From Ramicandelaber brevisporus (Eukaryota; Kickxellomycota; Ramicandelaberales; Ramicandelaberaceae), in contig MU603288.1 of assembly GCA_025201865.1 (NCBI GenBank), positions 1 through 11,936 on the forward strand: a stretch of 11,936 bases of DNA, given 5' to 3'. Shown piece by piece: positions 6,861 to 11,936 of this stretch. The translations under genes were made by a program, and so were the position numbers. The notes under the pieces were generated by a model that saw only the letters and a program-made list of their open reading frames with translations, had not been told where the DNA came from and did no database searches. Positions within the stretch are counted from its first letter, which is position 1; each line of letters starts with the position of its first letter.

Positions 6861-9800
6861 TAGAGTGTTTACTACTTGGATTAAAAGATGGTATTCAAAT
6901 ATGGAACGTTACTGATCCAAACGATGTGCATGAATTAACATCCATTAGAGGAACTTTTGGAGCTTCAAAGTTGATCAATGTACATTGCATACGTGCAATC
7001 CCTACTCCAATGAATATCCAGACCAAGTATGCTCGAGAGCGACCATTACTAGCAGTAATTACTCATGAGGCAATGTGTGGCGCAACCATTAGTAGTGAGA
7101 ATGAGCTAGAAGGCGATTTGAATAAACACACTCTGAGACCAGCATTGGAAATTATATCATTAATGAGTGGAGAGTCTATTGCGAGGCATTTACTTGCACC
7201 GTATCCAATGCAAAGTACCGAGATGGTTGCGAGAATAGAAGTTAGTAATCGTGCATTAGTTGTAGCCATGCCCTGGACTAACACAATTGGTGTGTACTCA
7301 TTAAACACTCTACAGTTGGTGGCGAGTTTTGATGATTTCCTATGGCCACGCAGTTTGGCCTCACTAGACAACACTGCCCCAAAGTCATACATTGCACTTG
7401 GCCCGAGATTGCTTGCATACCCTTCACGCATTGCACCTCCAAGGGCACTCTCTGATATATCAACTCTGGACTCAACTTCATACAACGTACTGCAGTCAAC
7501 TCGTCATTTGAAATCAGTCGGCAACAATAATAGTAGTATCAGTAACAGTAGTGGTAGTAGTGGTGGTAATGCTGGTAGGAATGTGGCATCTCATGGAGTT
7601 TCTGGAAAATCAAATGCGAAACACAATAGTAATGGCAGCAGCGGTGGTATCAACAATGTCAACAAAGTAAAATATGTGAATACGGCAGCATTCCATGGTA
7701 AAACAGCCTCAGAAGTGGCCAGTACGGCAGCAAAGTCAGCAGCAGCCTCAGTGGCAACAGTGATGATGTCAGCAGGTGCCCAAATCGCCAAATCAGCTGG
7801 AGCTGCGGTGGCCTCTGGAGCCAAAGCAATGGCAGAGCGAGTTATTAATGCGACAGATAACAATTCCTATGATAATCATTCCACCAGTAGAAGTTCACTA
7901 AGATCAGGAAATAGATCACGTAGCCATGGCAGATATCATCTATATGACCAAAGCACTAATATTGGCAACAATACTGGTAATACCAACAATAGCAATAGTA
8001 GTAGTTATACTGAAAATGATAATTATTGTTCAGAGTGTACATTTGCTTTGCGTCGTAGTTTTCTCTCATCATCTACATCCATATTACAGCACTCTAGTGT
8101 ACGCTCGAGTAAAGAATGGGAAGAAGCAAATGTGGCAATTGGGACGGTAGTTATTAGAGACTTGGATATTCTACTGGATGCGCACTTATCAGAAAATGAC
8201 AATAATAGTAGTAACAACAATAATAATGCTAATAGTAACACCAATACGGGTACTAATAATAATAGCGTAATCGCAACACATGTAGCTATGGCTGCATCAT
8301 TTGTAACTAGATTTAGAGCTCACGATGATGCATTGTTAAGAGGAGGAGTCAATGGAAGTCATATTAGAACACTGGCGTTTGGAGGATCAGGTCAGTTGTT
8401 ATTCACAGCTCCACTTCATGGTAGACATTGCAATGTATTTTACTTAGGTCCATGCCCTCTAATTTCTACAAATGGTCTATCTAAATTTACAGATGGGATA
8501 GAGAGACCTCGTTATGTGGATATCTCTTGGAAATTGAGATTAGAGCGCGGAGTAACCGATGCACCAATAGACGAACTCTCGTTATCTGCTGATAATCAAT
8601 GGGCTTCATTAACCACCTCTCATGGAACATCCCACTTATACCTATTGGATCCTTCTTTACTAATTACTAATACTATCTCCTCTAAGCCTCATTCTATATA
8701 TGCATCAGCTAGGATAAGATCAAATATATCCCATAATGATGATAACTCTATAGTCAATGGCAGCACTGATGTAGATGATGACTACAACTCTAGTTTGCCT
8801 GATTATGATGATAATAACCATGATAATTATTATTACTACAGTAATAGCAATGGTAACAGTAATAATGATGATGATGATGACAATGATTCTTTGTACAACA
8901 ATAGATATGATCACAATACAAATGACACCAGTCCATCTGCCCTTGCTCATCGACAGCGCTCCAATTCAAGACAGCGTAGATTCAGTATTGAGAGCACACG
9001 CAGCCGTGCAAGCAGTTATGGCGCTCGTGCTTCCAGTGCCTCGAGATATCCTCTTCACCACCATCATCATCCTTCCACAAAGAAGGACAGCCACATCCGC
9101 GCACCAATCACATTTTATATTAGGGATGGATCTGGCTATGCATTTGACACCGCATCTCCTGATGGCGCCAATCACGACACCTCGTCTAATTCATACATTT
9201 CAGCTGTTGCCATCAGATCGGGCAAATCGGCAACCAAGGCTGCTGTCAAGGCAACATCCGCTCTCGCTTCAGCTGCTGTATCCTTTGCTGGCTGGGCTCT
9301 CGGTGGATCTTCTTCGTCTGGCAATGAACCAAATGACGTCACGTCTTTGAATCAATCCAATGTCAAGCATGGTGAGCGTGTCACTAACTCTGTACACTCA
9401 GTCTCATCTAACACCGCTGTGCCTCCACGCACATCTGCTGATACGCTCCTTCCGGCCACTCAGACTGCAGAGATGATGTCATTCAACTTGGTTTCTGGCA
9501 AACTTCGGCTTCATCATACCAGTATAGTTGGCCTTATCACTGCTGCCTCATCCTCCTCCTCCTCAGGCTCTTCATCCAGAATTGATACTTCAGCAACATC
9601 TAGCTTGAACCGCAGCGATGCAGCTCAGCCAGCACCCGGATCAGTTTGGTACAAACGCAAAATTCGAGCAGTAGATATTGCTGAGTGGGCTCTCAGCCGT
9701 CTATCGAATACGAGCGACGTGGCATTCAGCACAACATCAGCCTTTATTCGCAATGTCACAGCTGCATCATTGCCCAACAACAAGAGTGCTGGTTCATGGC

Positions 9801-10327
9801 TCAAGCACTATGATCGCCAGGCTTTTGCAATCCCTCCGTTGAATGGAAATGATGTCATTCCTCAACAGTGGGATGATCGCAATCGAATGGAGCTTGCTAT
9901 ATCCAACAGCGGTGTAGCCAATACTACTCGACAAAAGCCACTTTCCGCTGACAATTGGTGGCATGCATCCACAGCGACCTCTACTCGAGACTTGGGCACA
10001 CCTTCGCACTCGACGCATACTGCGGCACAGACCGAGACGCAGTCCGCGCTTCGTCCACTCGGATCCTCACCGTTTGATACACACAGTGGGGACAAGCAAC
10101 AGCACCATGAAATGCAGAAGGCAATGTCCGATGACATCAGTGCTGCTCTAGCATCAATGTGGCTCAAGCCCCAATCACCAATCATGCAGGAGCCAAATGA
10201 TGCCGCAGGTAGTCCAAACGGCCACAATGGCTCAGTGTCACTATTCCAGGATGACAGCAATGAGGAAGTTGATCTTTTTGGTCGCAGCTCAGTTCATTCT
10301 TGGACCGAAGACTCACCTGAACCTTAA
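6356..10327 (+). CDS. BCAS3: BCAS3-like WD40 protein with long low-complexity insertions
   Basis: This 1323-residue protein resembles the BCAS3 family (PROPPIN-related seven-bladed propellers that bind phosphoinositides; human BCAS3 works at the phagophore with PHAF1 and in cell polarity). Matching blocks, in order, are ILWASFERLEL (about 134-144), LLLGLKDGIQIWNV (172-185), RPLLAVITHE (about 227), IISLMSGESI (about 265), ALGPRLLAYPS (about 347), an Ala-rich helix (about 448-498), GTVVIRDLD (about 596), FRAHDDALLRGG then FGGSGQLLFTAPLHGRHCNVF (about 652-697), and LSLSADNQWASLTTSHGTSHLYLLDP (740-766). The last corresponds to the conserved RGTSH blade of BCAS3. IRAVDIAEWAL (about 1103-1113) lies in the likely BCAS3 C-terminal region. 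Between the blocks are polyQ (67-77, 109-121), polyS (158-168), Asn/Ser stretches (about 388-430, 540-560, 615-640) and an Asp/Asn/Tyr-rich stretch (about 800-870). The start is the first of three adjacent ATGs at 6356. The family call is confident; the cellular role in this fungus is inferred. Confidence 0.82.
6554..6586 (+). repeat. (CAGCAA) hexanucleotide polyglutamine tract
   Basis: Alternating CAG and CAA codons encode 11 glutamines near the start of the BCAS3-like protein. Confidence 0.95.
6680..6718 (+). repeat. Polyglutamine tract, CAA block then CAG block
   Basis: Seven CAA codons (6680-6700) are followed by six CAG codons (6701-6718), coding 13 glutamines. The sharp switch between pure blocks suggests two separate expansions. 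Confidence 0.95.
6827..6859 (+). repeat. (AGT)11 polyserine microsatellite
   Basis: Eleven uninterrupted AGT codons code a serine run inside the BCAS3-like protein, directly before the blade containing LLLGLKDGIQIW. Confidence 0.95.
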
Positions 10328-10924
10328 ATTACCCTCTTGTTTTCGCTTCTTTTTATTGAAAAGTTAAACTTTGTCATTCGAACGTGGCTTCAAATATTAG
10401 TCTTTGGTTTCACTATCCCAGGGAAAATGACGATGCAAAGTGGCAGACGCCTTATAAATGAAAAAAGAATATGGTTGCCTAGCATATTTTGCGAATCGGG
10501 AAACTTTAAACAGATGGCCTAATCCATATCCATCATATGTACCCAGCCCTACGAGTTCCCAGGCGAAGTGAAACATACGCGCGCTCTCTCTCAGTAGCAC
10601 CGTGCGATGAGCATTCCTGCCACGAATAACAAGAGTGCAAAAAAGAGACTGGGTAATCTGGTAGAGCAGCGACTGGGTAACTCGCCAATGGCATAACTCA
10701 GCAAAAATGTAGTCATTTTGGAGGTCCCGCGAATTAGTTATCAGAGCGCGAACGGCAAGTTGATATAAGCTGGCAAAACGAGCCAAGGCACTTGATCCGA
10801 CCTTCCTCTTCTATTACGAGCTCGTCATTCTTCCGTCTCAAAACTGCCTCAAAAAAAAAACTGCCATTGCACTCTTTACCACCCTCGTCTTCTGTCCCTC
10901 TTCATATTCTCCTTCTCATTAATC
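10328..10924 (+). promoter_or_regulatory. BCAS3-like 3' region and chitosanase promoter
   Basis: This is the longest gene-free stretch, 597 bases. Candidate elements are TATAAG (10764-10769), about 156 bases before the chitosanase ATG, then a CT-rich leader (about 10801-10920, with an A run near 10851-10860). Upstream is a 10-base direct repeat GACTGGGTAA at 10647-10656 and 10671-10680, 24 bases apart centre to centre. A minus-strand open frame across 10397-10786 starts at TTG and has no recognisable domain, so it is not called. Nothing else is recognised. Confidence 0.45.
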
Positions 10925-11761
10925 ATGCGTTTTGTACCAATTGCTCTTGCCACCGCAGCCTTGCTCGGTGCTTCCACGCCTGGTGTTCAAGCCGGGCTTT
11001 CCACATGCGCACAAACCATTGCATACAAGCTTACCAACGTCTTCGAGTACGGCGACCAAGACCTCCACTATGACTACTGTGAGCACATCCAAGGTGGCCG
11101 TGGCTATGCTTCTGGTATCGCTGGCTTCACAACAGGCACTGGTGACGCCATTCAAGTTCTCAAGGAGTTTGACCGCCTCGCTGGTGACAAAAACGATCTC
11201 AACAAGTTCGAAGGAGTCATTGAGAAGCTCAGTGACCAAGACAGTGACGACGTCGAAGGGCTTGATGGCTATTGCGGTGCGTGGAAGAAGCTGGGCAAGG
11301 ACAGCACCAAATTCCAAGAGGCACAGCGCAACATTCGCGACAAACTGTATTCCAAGATTGCTGCGGATCACGCCTCGAAGCTAGGCTTGAAACTGGCCAT
11401 CACCCAAGCGCAGCTGTATGATGCCATAGTTCAGCATGGGGAAGGCAATGAGGAAGATTCGCTTAACTGGCTGATCAATGAAACAAACAAGTCATTCGAC
11501 AGCGACAAGACTGGTGACTCAGGAAGCACGCTAACCATCAACGGCAAGAAGGTTGATGAAATCGTTTGGCTCATAAACTTCCTAGACAATCGCTATGATA
11601 ACCTGTGGGATCCAAGTGATGTCGCCAACAAGGAGGCCTGGCGTGACACTATCGGCCGTGTCGAGTCCTATCAATTTATTGCCAGAAAGAAACAATACAA
11701 CTGGGACAAGGAGATTACAGCGCTGGATAACGAAGGTAAAGAAATCAAGCTTAGTTGCTAA
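10925..11761 (+). CDS. Secreted chitosanase-like protein, GH46 family
   Basis: This 278-residue protein begins with a signal peptide (residues 1-23, hydrophobic 4-16, likely cut VQA/GL), so it should be exported. GH46 endo-chitosanases cut beta-1,4-glucosamine chains of chitosan, a cell wall polymer of zygomycetes. Matching blocks are TNVFEY (37-42) with E41 at the place of catalytic Glu22 of Streptomyces N174, GGRGYASGIAGFTTGTGD (57-74), FQEAQRNIRDKLY (about 134-146) and LYDAIVQHGEGNEEDS (about 166-181). The position of catalytic Asp40 (DGRGYT in N174) reads GGRGYA, so G57 and A62 replace Asp40 and Thr45; R59 and G60 are kept. The four cysteines (28, 52, 117, 278) could form two disulfides. 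The alignment is from memory of N174. It may be a wall-remodelling enzyme, a divergent subfamily, or a non-catalytic chitosan-binding relative. The stop codon directly abuts the right inverted repeat arm. Confidence 0.88.
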   Translation: MRFVPIALATAALLGASTPGVQAGLSTCAQTIAYKLTNVFEYGDQDLHYDYCEHIQGGRGYASGIAGFTTGTGDAIQVLKEFDRLAGDKNDLNKFEGVIEKLSDQDSDDVEGLDGYCGAWKKLGKDSTKFQEAQRNIRDKLYSKIAADHASKLGLKLAITQAQLYDAIVQHGEGNEEDSLNWLINETNKSFDSDKTGDSGSTLTINGKKVDEIVWLINFLDNRYDNLWDPSDVANKEAWRDTIGRVESYQFIARKKQYNWDKEITALDNEGKEIKLSC

Positions 11762-11856
11762 TATAAACACGACTTTCAATATAACTGTAGCTAACAACGA
11801 CGATGCTTAGTAGGCGTCTTTGATGAGATGCGGCGAGATGTGCAGCTTGGCGCCGG
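11762..11856. repeat. Right arm of the perfect 95-bp inverted repeat
   Basis: This is the exact reverse complement of 1-95. It begins on the base after the chitosanase stop (11759-11761) and contains the 45-base 3' flank and last codons of the minus-strand SCOT-like gene. Beyond 11856 the gene continues, but the left copy has run off the window, so the outer limit of the repeat is not known. Confidence 0.97.
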
Positions 11857-11936
11857 TCGCGGCCTGGATCTGGTCGACGGTGACGCCGGTTGCCAGCTCG
11901 GCGAGCGTGAGCGCGCTGCCGCCGCTCTCGGTAGCA
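11807..11936 (-). CDS. OXCT1: 3-oxoacid CoA-transferase (SCOT-like), C-terminal part
   Basis: This minus-strand gene enters from the right edge and stops at 11807 (TAA read on the minus strand). The visible 42 residues contain LTLAELATGVTVDQIQAATG and end HISPHLIKDAY, resembling the C-terminal end of the acetoacetate-succinyl-CoA transferase B half (LTLIE-A-GVTVD pattern). The catalytic glutamate region is outside the window. The coding DNA is clearly more GC-rich than the rest of the window, as is usual for a highly expressed metabolic gene. It converges on the chitosanase gene with only 45 bases between the stop codons. The family call is moderate because the fragment is short. Confidence 0.6.
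   Translation of the reverse strand, partial: ATESGGSALTLAELATGVTVDQIQAATGAKLHISPHLIKDAY

Noticed and set aside
8775-9350. A plus-strand open frame of 191 codons inside the BCAS3-like gene, Met/Ile-rich
   Set aside because: It is a frame shift of the Asp/Asn repeat (GAT repeats read as ATG/TGA-type codons) and lacks domain character.
10655-10700. A tRNA-like string (TGGTAGAGC) in the chitosanase upstream region
   Set aside because: It resembles part of a D-arm, but there is no matching GCTC strand, no T-arm GGTTCGA box and no acceptor stem pairing.
10397-10786. A minus-strand open frame of 129 codons in the chitosanase promoter region
   Set aside because: It begins at TTG rather than ATG, has no recognisable domain, and occupies the stretch with the TATA-like and direct repeat elements. 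A lineage-specific gene cannot be excluded, but there is no positive evidence.
1-11856. The 95-bp inverted repeat as ends of a DNA transposon
   Set aside because: The arms are coding sequence plus 3' flank of a metabolic gene, no transposase lies between them, and the interior is ordinary housekeeping genes.

Overview
This window looks like nuclear DNA of a filamentous, probably early-diverging (zygomycete-type) fungus. The genes are eukaryotic, closely spaced and apparently intron-poor: ATP synthase subunit k, PIG-H/Gpi15, a Borealin/Nbl1-type protein, COP9 signalosome subunit 7, ALG2, a Kv-type potassium channel, a BCAS3-like WD40 protein and a secreted GH46 chitosanase. A six-TM Kv channel together with a GH46 chitosanase points away from yeasts and towards lineages such as Kickxellomycotina or Mucoromycota; this placement is inference and no species is claimed.

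Layout. Positions 1-50 (+) are the last codons of a 3-oxoacid CoA-transferase (SCOT)-like gene. Next come ATP synthase subunit k (297-518, +), PIG-H/Gpi15 (609-1160, -), Nbl1/Borealin-like (1229-1693, +), CSN7 (1772-2602, -) and ALG2 (2784-4229, -). These are housekeeping genes with gaps of 68 to 181 bases. A 297-base divergent promoter with a long pyrimidine tract separates ALG2 from the potassium channel (4527-6185, +). After it comes the large BCAS3-like gene (6356-10327, +), rich in polyglutamine, polyasparagine and polyserine. A 597-base promoter region then leads to the GH46 chitosanase (10925-11761, +). Another copy of the SCOT-like 3' end (11807-11936, -) runs off the right edge.

The genes do not form one pathway. 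The ER is a loose theme: PIG-H (GPI-anchor initiation) and ALG2 (N-glycan precursor assembly) are both ER glycosylation components. CSN7 (neddylation control), Nbl1 (chromosome segregation) and BCAS3 (phagophore/cytoskeleton) are general cell machinery.

Four things stand out. (1) A perfect 95-base inverted repeat links the left edge to positions 11762-11856. It carries the SCOT-like 3' end and starts on the base after the chitosanase stop codon; it may be a real inverted duplication or an assembly effect. (2) The GH46 protein keeps the catalytic Glu but appears to have Gly and Ala where the classical catalytic Asp and the water-positioning Thr sit. (3) The potassium channel's S4 lacks the fourth gating arginine (Ser instead) and its S6 lacks the PVP motif. 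(4) The BCAS3-like protein has its conserved blocks separated by very long low-complexity insertions and two Ala-rich helices. I see no mobile element, CRISPR array, rRNA or tRNA, and nothing that makes a clear new multi-gene system.
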